Shown: positions 7,401 through 17,045 of the stretch, in pieces | How the letters are laid out: every line of letters begins with the position of its first letter | Numbering within the stretch: position 1 is the first letter of the stretch | Source of the DNA: Amycolatopsis solani | GTDB taxonomy: Bacteria > Actinomycetota > Actinomycetes > Mycobacteriales > Pseudonocardiaceae | Direction of reading: 5' to 3' | DNA length: 64,000 nt | NCBI RefSeq assembly: GCF_033441515.1 | Contig: NZ_JAWQJT010000003.1 | Location: 1,674,001 to 1,738,000 of the forward strand | Made by a program: the position numbers and the translations under genes | Notes under the pieces: generated by a model | The model's database searches: none | What the model saw: only the letters and a program-made list of their open reading frames with translations | What the model was told of the DNA's origin: nothing

Positions 7401-8279
7401 GTGACAGCGACGATCCGAGTAGCCGCCGCGCCGATCTCCTGGGGTGTCTGCGAAGTCCCGGGCTGGGGCCGGGTGCTGGACGCGGCGACCGTGCTCGGCG
7501 AGATGGCGGAGCTCGGCGTGCAGGCGACCGAACTCGGCCCGCCCGGGTACCTCCCCCGCGACCCGGCCGAGCTCCGGGAACTGCTCGGGTCGCACGGCCT
7601 CCGGCTCGTCGGCGGCTTCCTCGCCGTCGTCCTGCACGAAAACCAGGAGCACGCCCTCGAGGAAGCCGAAGAATCCGCCGCGCTGTTCGCCGCGTGCGGC
7701 GGTGACGTCCTCGTGCTCGCGGCCGCGACCGGGCTCGACGGCTACGACGAACGCCCGGAGCTCACCGCCGCCGAATGGGCGACGCTCGTCGAAACCGCGG
7801 GCAAGGTCCGCGACATCGCCGCCGCCCACGGCCTGCGCACCGTGCTGCACCCGCACGTCGGGACGCACGTGGAGCAGCAGGCCGAGGTCGAGCGCTTCCT
7901 CGCCGACTCCGATCTCGGCTTGTGCCTCGACACCGGGCACCTGATGATCGGCGGGACGGATCCGGTCGAGCTGGCGAAGCGGTATCCCGAGCGGGTGGGG
8001 CACGTGCACCTGAAGGACGTCCGGGCGGACCTGGCGGCCGAGGTCCGCGCGGGACGGCTCGGCTACACCGACGCGGTCGGGCGGGGCATCTACACCCCGC
8101 TCGGGGAGGGGGACGTGGACGTGGCGTCGATGGTGCGCTCCGTCCAGGCCGCGGGGTACGACGGCTGGTACGTCCTCGAACAGGACACCGCCCTCGGCGA
8201 GGGGAGCCTCGACGACGTACCCCGGCGCGACACCGGGCGCAGCCTGGCCCACCTCGCGAAGATCACCGACTCCCTGTAA
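7401..8279 (+). CDS. iolE: IolE-like inosose dehydratase (TIM-barrel)
   Basis: This is probably 2-keto-myo-inositol dehydratase, the second step of inositol catabolism. The 292-residue AP-endonuclease-2 type TIM barrel shows the IolE-like N-terminus (AAAPISWGV). Metal-binding clusters are HPHVGTHVE (150-158), CLDTGH (175-180) and HVHLKD (201-206), and E261 lies near the C-terminus in VLEQD. The GTG start has a GGAGG ribosome-binding site. It is the first gene after the LacI operators and heads the iol operon. Confidence 0.88.
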   Translation: MTATIRVAAAPISWGVCEVPGWGRVLDAATVLGEMAELGVQATELGPPGYLPRDPAELRELLGSHGLRLVGGFLAVVLHENQEHALEEAEESAALFAACGGDVLVLAAATGLDGYDERPELTAAEWATLVETAGKVRDIAAAHGLRTVLHPHVGTHVEQQAEVERFLADSDLGLCLDTGHLMIGGTDPVELAKRYPERVGHVHLKDVRADLAAEVRAGRLGYTDAVGRGIYTPLGEGDVDVASMVRSVQAAGYDGWYVLEQDTALGEGSLDDVPRRDTGRSLAHLAKITDSL

Positions 8280-8304
8280 TCCCCCTGGTCCCAAAGGAGT
8301 GACT

Positions 8305-9303
8305 GTGTTCTCAATCAAGAAGCTGGCCGGTGTGGCGGCGATCGCCGCCGCCGGGCTCGTCCTGTCCGCGTGCAGCGGCCCGTCCGCCGACAACTCGAGC
8401 AGCAGCGCCGGCGGCAGTCCGACGGCGGCGGCCCCGAGCTCGAGCGGCCCGTTCAAGGTCGCCGTGGTCACCCACGGCACCGCGGGCGACGCCTTCTGGA
8501 ACGTCGTGAAGAACGGCGCCGAGCAGGCGGGCAAGGACCTGAACGTCGGCGTCGACTACTTCGCCGACGGCGACCCCGGCAACCAGGCCCGGCTGATCGA
8601 CAACGCGGTCGCGCAGAAGGTCGGCGGCCTGGTGGTTTCGATGGCGAACCCCCAAGCCCTGCAGACGTCGATCCAGAACGCGGTCAAGGCCGGCATCCCG
8701 GTCGTCACCATCAACTCCGGCGAGGACTCCAGCGCGGCGTTCGGCGCGATCGCGCACGTCGGGCAGAGCGAAGGCCTCGCGGGCCAGGGCGCCGGGCAGC
8801 GCCTCAAGGCGGCGGGCAAGACGAAGCTGCTGTGCGTCATCCACGAAGCCGGCAACATCGGCCAGAACCAGCGCTGCGACGGCGCGAAGCAGACCTTCGG
8901 CACCGTCTCCACCCTGCAGGTCGACATCTCCAACCCGACCGACGCGCAGGCCCGGATCCGCGGCGCGCTGCAGTCCGACCCGTCGATCGACGCCGTGCTG
9001 GCGCTGAACTCGCAGGTCGCGGCCCGCGCGGTGGACGCGGCCAAGGAAGCGAGCTCCAAGGCGCAGGTGGCGACCTTCGACCTGAACGCCGACGTCGTCG
9101 CGGCCATCAAGGCCGGCACGATCCTCTTCGCCGTCGACCAGCAGCAGTACGAGCAGGGCTACCTGCCGATCGTGTTCCTCAAGCTGTACAAGGAAAACGG
9201 CAACACCATCGGCGGTGGCAAGCCGGTGCAGACCGGCCCGGGCTTCGTCGACAAGACGAACATCGACACCGTGGCCCCGTACGCGGAGCGCGGCACGCGA
9301 TGA
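8305..9303 (+). CDS. Sugar ABC transporter substrate-binding lipoprotein (inositol importer)
   Basis: This extracytoplasmic sugar-binding protein of the ribose/galactose type captures substrate for the permease encoded next. It has a signal peptide followed by the lipobox LSAC (about residues 20-23), a Ser/Ala linker and a two-lobed periplasmic-binding fold ([16 protein letters not shown]). Two GTG codons are possible, at 8299 and 8305. The AAAGGAG box at 8293-8299 runs into the first, so the one at 8305 is preferred. Operon context makes an inositol or related polyol the likely ligand. Confidence 0.88.
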   Translation: MFSIKKLAGVAAIAAAGLVLSACSGPSADNSSSSAGGSPTAAAPSSSGPFKVAVVTHGTAGDAFWNVVKNGAEQAGKDLNVGVDYFADGDPGNQARLIDNAVAQKVGGLVVSMANPQALQTSIQNAVKAGIPVVTINSGEDSSAAFGAIAHVGQSEGLAGQGAGQRLKAAGKTKLLCVIHEAGNIGQNQRCDGAKQTFGTVSTLQVDISNPTDAQARIRGALQSDPSIDAVLALNSQVAARAVDAAKEASSKAQVATFDLNADVVAAIKAGTILFAVDQQQYEQGYLPIVFLKLYKENGNTIGGGKPVQTGPGFVDKTNIDTVAPYAERGTR

Positions 9304-10343
9304 CCGCGGCGATACAGGCCCACCCCGACGAACGTGTGGGGAAGAAGAGCCTGACCGACCGGCTGGTGGTGCGCCCGGAGATCGGCGCGCTGCTCGGCGC
9401 CGTGCTCGTGTTCGTCTTCTTCTCCGTCGTCACCGGCCAGTTCCTCAGCCCGCTGGGCGTGGCCACCTGGCTCGACGACTCCTCGACGCTGGGCATCATG
9501 GCCGTCGTGGTCGCGCTGCTCATGGTCGGCGGCGAGTTCGACCTCTCGGCCGGCGTCATGACGGCGTCGACGTCGCTGGTCACGGCGATCCTGGCGACGC
9601 AGGCGGGCTGGAACGTCTGGCTCGCGCTGCTGGTTTCGCTCCTCTTCGCCCTCGGGGTCGGCGCTTTCAACGGCTGGCTGGTGATGAAGACCGGGCTGCC
9701 GAGCTTCATCGTGACGCTGGGGTCGTTCCTGGCGCTGCAGGGGCTCAACCTCGGTGTGACGCGGCTGGTCACCAACACCGTCCAGGTGTCGGGGATGCGC
9801 TCGACCAGCGGCTACGAGTCCGCCGGCGGGCTGTTCGCGTCGACGTTCAGCATCGGCGGCACCGAGTTCCAGTCGTCGATCGTCTGGTGGATCGTCGTCA
9901 CGGCGGTCGCGGCGGTCCTGCTCATGCGCACCCGCTTCGGCAACTGGATCTTCGCCGTCGGCGGGTCGCAGGTGTCGGCCCGCTCGGTCGGCGTGCCGGT
10001 GGTGCGCACGAAGATCCTGCTGTTCATGGGCACCGCGCTCGGCGCGTGGCTGGTCGGCTCGATCAACATCCTGCGCTTCGCCAGCGTGCAGGCGAACCAG
10101 GGCATCGGGCTGGAGTTCCAGTACATCATCGCCGCGGTGATCGGCGGCTGCCTGCTCACCGGCGGGTACGGCTCGGCGGTGGGCGCGGCGATCGGCGCGC
10201 TGATCTTCGGCATGGCGCGCCAGGGCATTGTGTTCGCGCAGTGGAACAGCGACTGGTTCATGCTGTTCCTCGGCATCATGCTGCTGGCCGCGGTCCTGGT
10301 GAACAACGCCTTCCGGCGCCGCGCGGAAAGGGTACGCCGATGA
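9300..10343 (+). CDS. Sugar ABC transporter permease (RbsC/FrcC type)
   Basis: A 347-residue polytopic membrane protein with about ten helices forms the import channel. Typical family features are the [13 protein letters not shown] segment near residue 78 and [18 protein letters not shown] in the C-terminal half. The ATG overlaps the stop of the binding protein and its stop overlaps the ATPase start, so the three transport genes are coupled. The substrate is taken to be inositol from the operon. Confidence 0.9.
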   Translation: MTAAIQAHPDERVGKKSLTDRLVVRPEIGALLGAVLVFVFFSVVTGQFLSPLGVATWLDDSSTLGIMAVVVALLMVGGEFDLSAGVMTASTSLVTAILATQAGWNVWLALLVSLLFALGVGAFNGWLVMKTGLPSFIVTLGSFLALQGLNLGVTRLVTNTVQVSGMRSTSGYESAGGLFASTFSIGGTEFQSSIVWWIVVTAVAAVLLMRTRFGNWIFAVGGSQVSARSVGVPVVRTKILLFMGTALGAWLVGSINILRFASVQANQGIGLEFQYIIAAVIGGCLLTGGYGSAVGAAIGALIFGMARQGIVFAQWNSDWFMLFLGIMLLAAVLVNNAFRRRAERVRR

Positions 10344-11122
10344 GTCCGCTCCTCGAAGTCCGCGACATCGGGAAGACCTACGGCAGCGTGATCGCGCTGC
10401 GCGAAGTGTCCACTGTGGTCAACGCGGGTGAGGTCACCTGCGTGCTCGGCGACAACGGCGCCGGGAAGTCCACGCTGATCAAGATCCTGGCCGGGGTGCA
10501 CCAGCACGACCAGGGCGAGTTCCTCGTCGAGGGTGAGCCCGTGCGGTTCGCTTCGCCGCGCGAGGCGCTGGACAGCGGCATCGCGACCGTGTACCAGGAC
10601 CTCGCCGTGGTGCCGCTGATGAGCGTCTGGCGGAACTTCTTCCTCGGCTCGGAGCCGCGGGTCGGCTTCGGCCCCTTCCAGTTCCTGGACCGGAAGAAGG
10701 GCCGGGAGACGACGAAGCAGGCGTTGTCCGACATGGGCATCGACCTGCGGGACGTCGAGCAGCCGGTCGGGACGCTCTCGGGCGGCGAGCGCCAGTGCGT
10801 CGCGATCGCGCGGGCGGTGTACTTCGGCGCGAAGGTGCTGATCCTCGACGAGCCGACCGCCGCGCTCGGCGTCAAGCAGGCCGGGGTGGTGCTCAAGTAC
10901 GTCGCCCAGGCGCGGGACCGCGGGCTGGGCGTCGTGCTGATCACGCACAACCCGCACCACGCCTTCCCCGTCGCCGACCGGTTCCTGCTGCTCAAACGCG
11001 GTGCGCCGCTCGGGTCGTACGAGAAGGCGGACATCGACATCAACGAGCTGACCCGGCAGATGGCGGGCGGGGCGGAGCTGGAAGCCCTCGAACACGAGCT
11101 GCGGCAGGTGGAGAAGGCGTGA
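10340..11122 (+). CDS. Sugar ABC transporter ATP-binding protein, single-domain
   Basis: This ATPase of 260 residues energises the inositol-type importer. It has Walker [10 protein letters not shown] near residue 38, signature LSGGERQ near 147 and Walker [12 protein letters not shown] near 167. It carries only one nucleotide-binding domain, as in the FrcA class, whereas many CUT2 sugar importers have a fused tandem ATPase. The D-loop reads ALGVKQ instead of the usual LD motif; this variant is familiar in the FrcA group. It overlaps the permease gene and the next kinase gene. Confidence 0.9.
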   Translation: MSPLLEVRDIGKTYGSVIALREVSTVVNAGEVTCVLGDNGAGKSTLIKILAGVHQHDQGEFLVEGEPVRFASPREALDSGIATVYQDLAVVPLMSVWRNFFLGSEPRVGFGPFQFLDRKKGRETTKQALSDMGIDLRDVEQPVGTLSGGERQCVAIARAVYFGAKVLILDEPTAALGVKQAGVVLKYVAQARDRGLGVVLITHNPHHAFPVADRFLLLKRGAPLGSYEKADIDINELTRQMAGGAELEALEHELRQVEKA

Positions 11123-12048
11123 GTCTCGAAGCGCTGACGATCGGCCGGGTGGGCGTCGACCTCTACCCCGAGCAGAGCGGTGTCCCCCTGGCCGGCGTCA
11201 GCACGTTCGCCAAGTCGCTCGGCGGCACCGCGACCAACGTCGCGGTCGCCGCCGCGCGGCTCGGCCGGCGCACGGCCGTGCTGACCAAGGTCGGCCCGGA
11301 CGGCTTCGGCGACTACGTCCGCCAAGCCCTCGAAGGCTTCGGCGTGTCCCCGGCGCACGTGGGCACTTCGCCGGACCTGCAGACGCCGGTGGTGTTCTGC
11401 GAGCTCAACCCGCCCGCGGACCCGCCGCTGCTGTTCTACCGGTCCCCCATCGCCCCCGACCTCACGCTCACCGACGACGACGTGCCGTGGGACGTCGTCA
11501 CGTCGGTGCCGCTGCTGTGGGTCACCGGCACCGGCGTGTCCACCGAACCGGCCCGGACGACCCAGCGGAAGATCCTCGAAACCCGGGGCCGCCGCGAGCA
11601 CACCGTGCTGGACCTGGACTACCGGCCGATGTTCTGGCCGTCGGTGGCGGAAGCGCGGGAAGAGATCGGCGCCCTGCTCGACCACGTCACGGTCGCGGTC
11701 GGCAACCGCGCCGAGGTGGAGGTCGCCGTCGGCACCGCGGACCCGGACGCCGCCGCGGACCGGATGCTCGCCCGCGGGCTGCGGCTCGCGGTGATCAAGA
11801 AGGGCGCGGACGGCGTGCTCGTGGCCACGCCCGACGGGCGCTGGACCGTGCCACCGCAACGCGTCGAGGTCGTCTGCGGGCTCGGCGCCGGCGACGGCTT
11901 CGGCGGCGCCCTCGTCCACGGGCTGCTGTCGGGCTGGGACCCGGTCCGGATCGCCGGGTACGCGAACGCGGCGGGTGCGCTGGTGGCGTCCCGGCTCGCC
12001 TGCGCCGACGCCATGCCGACCGCGGCGGAGATCGAGGAGCTGCTGTGA
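11119..12048 (+). CDS. iolC: PfkB-family kinase, probable 5-dehydro-2-deoxygluconokinase
   Basis: The 309-residue PfkB/ribokinase-fold protein probably phosphorylates 2-deoxy-5-keto-gluconate in inositol breakdown. N-terminal motif [17 protein letters not shown] (near 34-50) and the C-terminal anion-hole motif [12 protein letters not shown] (near 254-265, catalytic Asp in GAGD) are both intact. The GTG start overlaps the stop of the ATPase gene. Its position with iolB and iolD makes IolC the most reasonable assignment. Confidence 0.9.
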   Translation: MSLEALTIGRVGVDLYPEQSGVPLAGVSTFAKSLGGTATNVAVAAARLGRRTAVLTKVGPDGFGDYVRQALEGFGVSPAHVGTSPDLQTPVVFCELNPPADPPLLFYRSPIAPDLTLTDDDVPWDVVTSVPLLWVTGTGVSTEPARTTQRKILETRGRREHTVLDLDYRPMFWPSVAEAREEIGALLDHVTVAVGNRAEVEVAVGTADPDAAADRMLARGLRLAVIKKGADGVLVATPDGRWTVPPQRVEVVCGLGAGDGFGGALVHGLLSGWDPVRIAGYANAAGALVASRLACADAMPTAAEIEELL

Positions 12049-12128
12049 TCCGCGGCCCCGCCATGGGCCACACCCGGCTCGGCAGAGACGCCGGGGCCGC
12101 CGCAAAGGTACTGGAGGACGTGAAGTGA
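12045..12128 (+). CDS. 27-codon micro-ORF bridging iolC and iolB
   Basis: This GTG-started ORF overlaps the iolC stop (GTGA at 12045-12048), and its own TGA overlaps the iolB GTG at 12125. It therefore spans the inter-gene gap exactly. The peptide ([17 protein letters not shown], then AAAKVLEDVK) has no recognised domain. The iolB ribosome-binding site GGAGG is embedded near its 3' end. It may serve to carry ribosomes across the gap, be the remnant of a lost gene, or be coincidental. Confidence 0.35.
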   Translation: MIRGPAMGHTRLGRDAGAAAKVLEDVK

Positions 12129-13015
12129 GCAAGCTGCACCGTCCACTCGGGACGCTGTCCGACGACACCGACCCGGTCCGGCTCACCCCGGACAGCGCGG
12201 GCTGGACCTACACCGGGCTGCGGGTGCTTTCCCTGGCGCCCGGCGAGGTCCGGGTCCTGCACACCGGCGAGTCCGAGGCCTTCGTGCTGCCCCTGGCCGG
12301 GTCCGCGACGGTCCGGGTCGACGGCCAGGTCTTCGAACTCCGAGGCCGCGAGTCGGTGTTCACGCGCGTGACGGACTTCGTCTACGTGCCCCGTGACGCC
12401 GAAGCCGAGTTGTCGACGACCACAGGGCTCACGGTCGCGTTGCCGATGGCTCGCTGCACCCGGCGGCTGACCGCGAAGTACGGGCCCGCCGAGGAAGTTC
12501 CCGTCGAGGTCCGCGGGGCCGGCCAGGCGACCCGGCAGGTGACCAACTTCGGCGTGCCCGGCGTCTGGGACCACGCCGACAAGCTCAACGCGTGCGAGCT
12601 GATCACGCCGGGCGGCAACTGGTCGTCGTACCCGCCGCACAAGCACGACGAAGCCACCGAGTGCGAAGTGGTGAACGAAGAGATCTACTACTTCCGCATC
12701 GCCGGCCGCGACGGCGTGACGCCGTCCCGCGAGGGTTTCGGCCTGCACCGGACCTACACCGCCGACGGCGACCTGGACGAGGACGTCGCCGTGCGCGACC
12801 ACGACGTCTTCCTGATCCCGCGCGGCTACCACGGTCCGTGCGTCGCCGCGCCCGGCTACCCGATGTACTACCTGAACGTCCTGGCCGGGCCCGCCGAGGA
12901 GCGGTCGATGGCGTTCTGCGACGACCCCGCGCACGGCTGGGTCCGCGACACGTGGGCGGCGCAGGACCTCGACCCCCGCTGCCCGGTGACGAGCCACGAA
13001 GGACGAGTGAAGTGA
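12125..13015 (+). CDS. iolB: 5-deoxy-glucuronate isomerase
   Basis: IolB converts 5-deoxy-glucuronate to 2-deoxy-5-keto-gluconate. The 296-residue bicupin protein starts at a GTG preceded by GGAGG. The metal-binding cupin region is visible as SSYPPHKHDE with a following glutamate-rich stretch (ECEVVNEEIYYFR), and the C-terminal part has PRGYHGPCVAAPGY. Its stop overlaps the iolD start, consistent with consecutive steps made in one coupled operon. Confidence 0.93.
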   Translation: MSKLHRPLGTLSDDTDPVRLTPDSAGWTYTGLRVLSLAPGEVRVLHTGESEAFVLPLAGSATVRVDGQVFELRGRESVFTRVTDFVYVPRDAEAELSTTTGLTVALPMARCTRRLTAKYGPAEEVPVEVRGAGQATRQVTNFGVPGVWDHADKLNACELITPGGNWSSYPPHKHDEATECEVVNEEIYYFRIAGRDGVTPSREGFGLHRTYTADGDLDEDVAVRDHDVFLIPRGYHGPCVAAPGYPMYYLNVLAGPAEERSMAFCDDPAHGWVRDTWAAQDLDPRCPVTSHEGRVK

Positions 13016-14847
13016 AGCTGACGACGGCGCAGGCTCTGGTCCGCTGGCTGCTCGCGCAGCGCTCGGAAACCCTGGACGGCGCGGAAGTGCCGCTGTTCCC
13101 CGGCGTGTTCGCGATCTTCGGGCACGGCAACGTGCTCGGCCTCGGCACGGCTCTCGAAGAGCACCGCGGTGAGATCCCGGTCTGGCGCGGGCACACCGAG
13201 CAGGGCATGGCCCTGGCCGCGGTCGGGCTGGCGAAGGCCACGCACCGGCGGCAGGTCGGCGTCGCGACGTCGTCGATCGGGCCGGGCGCGCTGAACATGG
13301 TCACCGCGGCCGGGGTCGCGCACGCGAACCGGCTGCCGGTGCTGCTGCTGCCGGGCGACACGTTCACCGGCCGCGCGCCGGACCCGGTGCTGCAGCAGAT
13401 CGAGCCGTTCGGCGACGGGACCGCGACGGTGAACGACGCCTTCCGCGCGGTCTCGCGCTACTTCGACCGGATCACCAGGCCCGAGCAGCTGATCTCGACG
13501 TTGCCGCAGGTCGCGCGGGTGCTCACGGACCCGGCGGACAGCGGGCCGGTGGTGCTCGCGCTGCCGCAGGACGTCCAGGCGGAGGCGTACGACTTCCCGG
13601 ACGCGCTGTTCGCCCCGGTCACGCACCGGCCGCCGCGCCCGCGCCCGGACCGGCGGTCGGTCACCGAGGCGGCAGGCGTCCTGCGGGCGTCCCGCCGCCC
13701 GCTGCTGGTGCTCGGCGGCGGCGTCCGGTACTCGGGTGCCGCCCGGAGCGCCCTCAGCTTCGCGGAGCGGCACGGGATCCCCGTCGTGGAGACCACGGCG
13801 GGCCGCACGCTGGTGCCGCACGACCACCCGCTGCACGCGGGACCGCTGGGCATCACCGGCTCGTCGTCGGCGAACGTCCTCGCGGCCGAAGCGGACGTGG
13901 TGCTGGCCGCCGGCACGCGGCTGCAGGACTTCACGACGGCGTCGTGGACGGTGTTCTCCCCCGACGTCCGCCTGGTCTCGCTCAACGCGGCCCGCTTCGA
14001 CGCGGTCAAGCACGGGGCCCTGCCGGTGACCGGGGACGCCGACGCGGGCCTGGCGGACCTCGCCGCCCAGCTCGAAAGCTGGCGGGTGGACCCCGCGTGG
14101 ACCGCGCGGGCGGCCACCGAACGCGCGGCCTGGGACGGGCACGTCGACGCGCTGCGGTCGGCCGCCGCGGAAGTTCCGTCGTACGCCCAGGTCGTCGGGG
14201 TGGTGAACGACCTCTCGGCGGCCGGCGACTACGTCATGACGGCGTCCGGCGGCCTGCCGGGCGAGCTGCTCGGCGGCTGGCGCGGGTCCGGCTCGGTGTC
14301 GATGGACGTCGAGTACGGGTTCTCGTGCATGGGGTACGAGCTGTCCGGCGCGTGGGGCGCGGCGATCGCGTGGCCCGGCCTGGTGACCACGCTCCTGGGC
14401 GACGGCTCGTACCTGATGCTGAACTCGGAGCTGTTCTCGGCGGCGTTCGCCGGGCACCCGTTCGTCGCCGTCGTCTGCGACAACGACGGCTACGCGGTGA
14501 TCGCCCGGCTCCAGCAGGGCCAGGGCGGGAAGCCGTTCAACAACTTCTACGCCGACTGCACGACTTCCCACGCTTCGCCGCCCCGGGTGGACTTCGCGCG
14601 GCACGCGGAGTCACTGGGCTGCCTGGTGTTCGAGGCGTCCACAGTGGACTCCCTGCGCACGGCGTACGCGTCCGCCCGGGAGGCGTCGGTGGCCGAGCGG
14701 CGCCCGGCGGTGGTCGTGGTGAGGACGCAGCCGTCGGCGTGGACGGAAGCCGGGGCCTGGTGGGAGGTCGGCGTGCCGGAGCACCTGGCGGGCCGGGACG
14801 AGTACGAGCGGGTCAAGCCGGCGCAGGTGCGCTACCTGAAGTCCTGA
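13012..14847 (+). CDS. iolD: 3D-(3,5/4)-trihydroxycyclohexane-1,2-dione hydrolase
   Basis: IolD is a thiamine-diphosphate enzyme that opens the inositol ring. The 611-residue protein has the three-domain layout of the acetolactate synthase family: N-terminal pyrimidine-binding domain with the activating Glu in WRGHTEQGMA, a central Rossmann domain, and a C-terminal pyrophosphate-binding domain. The C-terminal domain carries GDGSYLML (near 463) followed by CDNDGYAVI. It is the last gene of the operon. The methylmalonate-semialdehyde dehydrogenase and the aldolase of the pathway are not in this window. Confidence 0.94.
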   Translation: MKLTTAQALVRWLLAQRSETLDGAEVPLFPGVFAIFGHGNVLGLGTALEEHRGEIPVWRGHTEQGMALAAVGLAKATHRRQVGVATSSIGPGALNMVTAAGVAHANRLPVLLLPGDTFTGRAPDPVLQQIEPFGDGTATVNDAFRAVSRYFDRITRPEQLISTLPQVARVLTDPADSGPVVLALPQDVQAEAYDFPDALFAPVTHRPPRPRPDRRSVTEAAGVLRASRRPLLVLGGGVRYSGAARSALSFAERHGIPVVETTAGRTLVPHDHPLHAGPLGITGSSSANVLAAEADVVLAAGTRLQDFTTASWTVFSPDVRLVSLNAARFDAVKHGALPVTGDADAGLADLAAQLESWRVDPAWTARAATERAAWDGHVDALRSAAAEVPSYAQVVGVVNDLSAAGDYVMTASGGLPGELLGGWRGSGSVSMDVEYGFSCMGYELSGAWGAAIAWPGLVTTLLGDGSYLMLNSELFSAAFAGHPFVAVVCDNDGYAVIARLQQGQGGKPFNNFYADCTTSHASPPRVDFARHAESLGCLVFEASTVDSLRTAYASAREASVAERRPAVVVVRTQPSAWTEAGAWWEVGVPEHLAGRDEYERVKPAQVRYLKS

Positions 14848-14849
14848 GC

Positions 14850-14868
14850 CGGGGTGGACGTCACCCCG
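14850..14868. terminator. Hairpin between iolD and the convergent propeller gene
   Basis: CGGGGTG (14850-14856) pairs with CACCCCG (14862-14868) around a 5-base loop. It lies just after the iolD stop and overlaps the stop codon of the minus-strand gene at 14861. It is a short GC stem without a T-run, so a two-way terminator is plausible but not certain. Confidence 0.45.
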
Positions 14869-15805
14869 TGACAGCGGGTGACGCCGCGCCGCCGACCAGC
14901 TGCCGCGGCGTCCCGGAGCCGTCCGCGGGGACCGCCCAGACCGCGTTCTCCAGCCCGTAGAGGACGGTGTGGTCGTCCTGCCAGAGCGCCTGGTCGTCGA
15001 CGCTGCGGGTCTCGGCGAGCTCGGTCTCCGCCAAGCTGCCGAGATCGAGCACCGAGAGCCGCCAGACGCCCTCGCCGACCTTCTTCTTGAACGCCACCCG
15101 CCGGCCGTCCGGCGAGAGCGACGGGCATTCGACGTTCTCCCGGACCGCCTTCCCGCGGTAGCGCCCGTAGTCGGCCTCGACGAGGTACGTCTTGCCCTTG
15201 CTGCCGAGGGTGGCGTAGAAGCGGTTGCCGTCGGGGGCGAACGTGATGCCCCAGTAGTTGACGTCGGCGGCGAAGTACCGCTTGCCGCCGACGAAGACGG
15301 GCAGCTCCTCGATCGTCTTGACCAGCCGTCCGGTGTCCACTTCGTACAGTCCGGCCCGGGTGGAGAACCCGGTCTGCGCGTAGGAATCGCCGGTGACGAA
15401 CAGCGTCCAGTAGACGCGCTTGCCGTCCGGGGAGACGCGCGCGCGGCTCGGGGTGCCGGGCAGGGTTTCGGTGTGGCGGACGCCGAGCCCGCCGTCGAGG
15501 ACGAGGACGTCGGTGACCGCCGGGAGCGTCCCCGGCTTGACGGCCAGGCACACCGCCGTCTGCCGGGCCACCGCGAACCGGTCGCACTTCAGGCCGCTGA
15601 GCTGAGGTTTCGCGCCCGGGTCGGCGAGCGGGACGGCCCCGACGCGCCCGGTGGCGGTGTCGCGGTAGAACAGCTGGCCGGGGGCGAGCGTGAGCTGCGC
15701 GGCCGGGCCGGCCTCCGCGGTGTCGTGCCGCGAACTGACCGTGTACACCACGGCCGCGGCGACCAGGAGCACGATTCCGGCGAGGGCGAGAACGATCTTC
15801 TTCAC
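14861..15805 (-). CDS. Membrane-anchored beta-propeller (TolB/WD40-like) protein
   Basis: From the GTG at 15805, which overlaps the MFS stop, this 314-residue protein has one N-terminal membrane helix (KIVLALAGIVLLVAAAVVYTV) and then an exported domain. That domain has repeated propeller-like blades such as ARVSPDGKRVYWTLFV, ITFAPDGNRFYAT and PSLSPDGRRVAFKK. Blades of this form are seen in TolB-like surface or secreted proteins. The ligand is unknown. It is the last gene of an operon with an MFS permease and a secreted phosphatase, hinting at a role in handling organophosphate products outside the membrane. Confidence 0.72.
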   Translation of the reverse strand: MKKIVLALAGIVLLVAAAVVYTVSSRHDTAEAGPAAQLTLAPGQLFYRDTATGRVGAVPLADPGAKPQLSGLKCDRFAVARQTAVCLAVKPGTLPAVTDVLVLDGGLGVRHTETLPGTPSRARVSPDGKRVYWTLFVTGDSYAQTGFSTRAGLYEVDTGRLVKTIEELPVFVGGKRYFAADVNYWGITFAPDGNRFYATLGSKGKTYLVEADYGRYRGKAVRENVECPSLSPDGRRVAFKKKVGEGVWRLSVLDLGSLAETELAETRSVDDQALWQDDHTVLYGLENAVWAVPADGSGTPRQLVGGAASPAVTG

Positions 15806-17034
15806 GGGCGCACCGGTTTCGCGAGAGCGGCGGCGAGGGCGACGGCGGCCAGGCAGGCCGCGGCGGCGAGCACCGCGGGCCGCAGGTCCCAGAGCGTCCA
15901 CGCCAGTCCGAAGAGGACGGACGAGAGCATCCGGGCGACGGCCTGCCCGGTCTGCACGACGGCCATCCCGGTGGCCCGCAGGTCACGCGGGATGAGCGGC
16001 CCGGCGGCGGCCATCAGCACGCCGTCGGTGGCCGCGTAGAAGACGCCGTGCAGGCCGAGCGCGATGATCCCGAGCCACAGCCCGGCCTGCGGACCGCAGA
16101 GCAGCACCAGCGCCAGGCACAGCGCGGCGTGCCCGCCGAGGAAGACGGGCCAGCGCCCGATCCGGTCGGCGAGCTTGCCGAGCGGCACGGCCAGGACGAG
16201 GTAGACCCCGGCGGTGCCGAGCGGCAGCAGCGGGAACCACGTCGCCGCGATGTCCCACCGCCGTTGCAGGACGAGGTAGACGAACGAGTCGCCGACCGTG
16301 ACCAGCCCCAGCAGCGCGGCCCAGAGCGCGACACGCCGGAAGTCCTGCTGCCGCAGCAGGCCGAGCGCGGCGCGCAGCGAGACGGCGGTCCGGTCGGCCA
16401 CACCGGGCCGGTCGTGGACGAACAGGGCGAGCAGCAGCACGGCGATGGCCGCGATGCAGAAGCTGGTGAAGAAGACGCTCGTATAACTGCCGAGGCTCAG
16501 CGCGAGCACCGCCATCGCCACCAGCGGGCCGAGGAACGCGCCGACGGTGTCCATCGCCCGGTGCACCCCGAACGACCGGCCGAGCGCCTCCGGCTCGCTG
16601 GACAGCGAGATCAGCGCGTCGCGCGGGCCGGTGCGCAGGCCCTTGCCGGTGCGGTCGGCGGCGAGGACGACGCCGATCGCCGCGACCGACGAGCCGGCCG
16701 CGACCAGCCCGAGTTTGCACACCGCGGACAAGCCGTACCCGAACCCGGCGACCGCCTTGAGCCGCCGCCACCGGTCGGCGAGGTGCCCGCCGAGCACCCG
16801 CACGACCGCGGTGGCGCCCGCGTAGAGCCCGTCGAGCAGCCCGAACTGCAGCGGGTTCAGGCCGAGGCCGAGCACCAGGTAGAGCGGGAGGACGGCGGTC
16901 ACCATCTCCGAGGAGACGTCGGTGACCAGGCTGACCGCGCCGAGGGCCAGGACGTTGGCGGACACCCGTTTCAGCGCCGGTTTCCGGTCGGTGCCGGCCG
17001 CCAGGTCCGAGGTCCGGCTTGCCGCGATGTACAT
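15802..17034 (-). CDS. Major facilitator superfamily transporter
   Basis: The 410-residue membrane protein has 11-12 predicted helices. It carries the MFS loop 2-3 motif GGHLADRWRRLKAV and a second-half counterpart GKLADRIGRWPVFLGG. The ATG at 17034 has an excellent ribosome-binding site (AGGAGGG), which settles the start against a longer reading. It follows the phosphatase gene by 11 bases and overlaps the propeller gene. The substrate cannot be read from sequence; export or uptake of a compound linked to the phosphatase is a guess. Confidence 0.85.
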   Translation of the reverse strand: MYIAASRTSDLAAGTDRKPALKRVSANVLALGAVSLVTDVSSEMVTAVLPLYLVLGLGLNPLQFGLLDGLYAGATAVVRVLGGHLADRWRRLKAVAGFGYGLSAVCKLGLVAAGSSVAAIGVVLAADRTGKGLRTGPRDALISLSSEPEALGRSFGVHRAMDTVGAFLGPLVAMAVLALSLGSYTSVFFTSFCIAAIAVLLLALFVHDRPGVADRTAVSLRAALGLLRQQDFRRVALWAALLGLVTVGDSFVYLVLQRRWDIAATWFPLLPLGTAGVYLVLAVPLGKLADRIGRWPVFLGGHAALCLALVLLCGPQAGLWLGIIALGLHGVFYAATDGVLMAAAGPLIPRDLRATGMAVVQTGQAVARMLSSVLFGLAWTLWDLRPAVLAAAACLAAVALAAALAKPVRP

Positions 17035-17045
17035 GCGCGTCCCTC

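Noticed and set aside
8299..8304. GTG at 8299 as start of the inositol-type binding protein
   Set aside because: It overlaps the AAAGGAG ribosome-binding site itself; the GTG at 8305 has the correct spacing.
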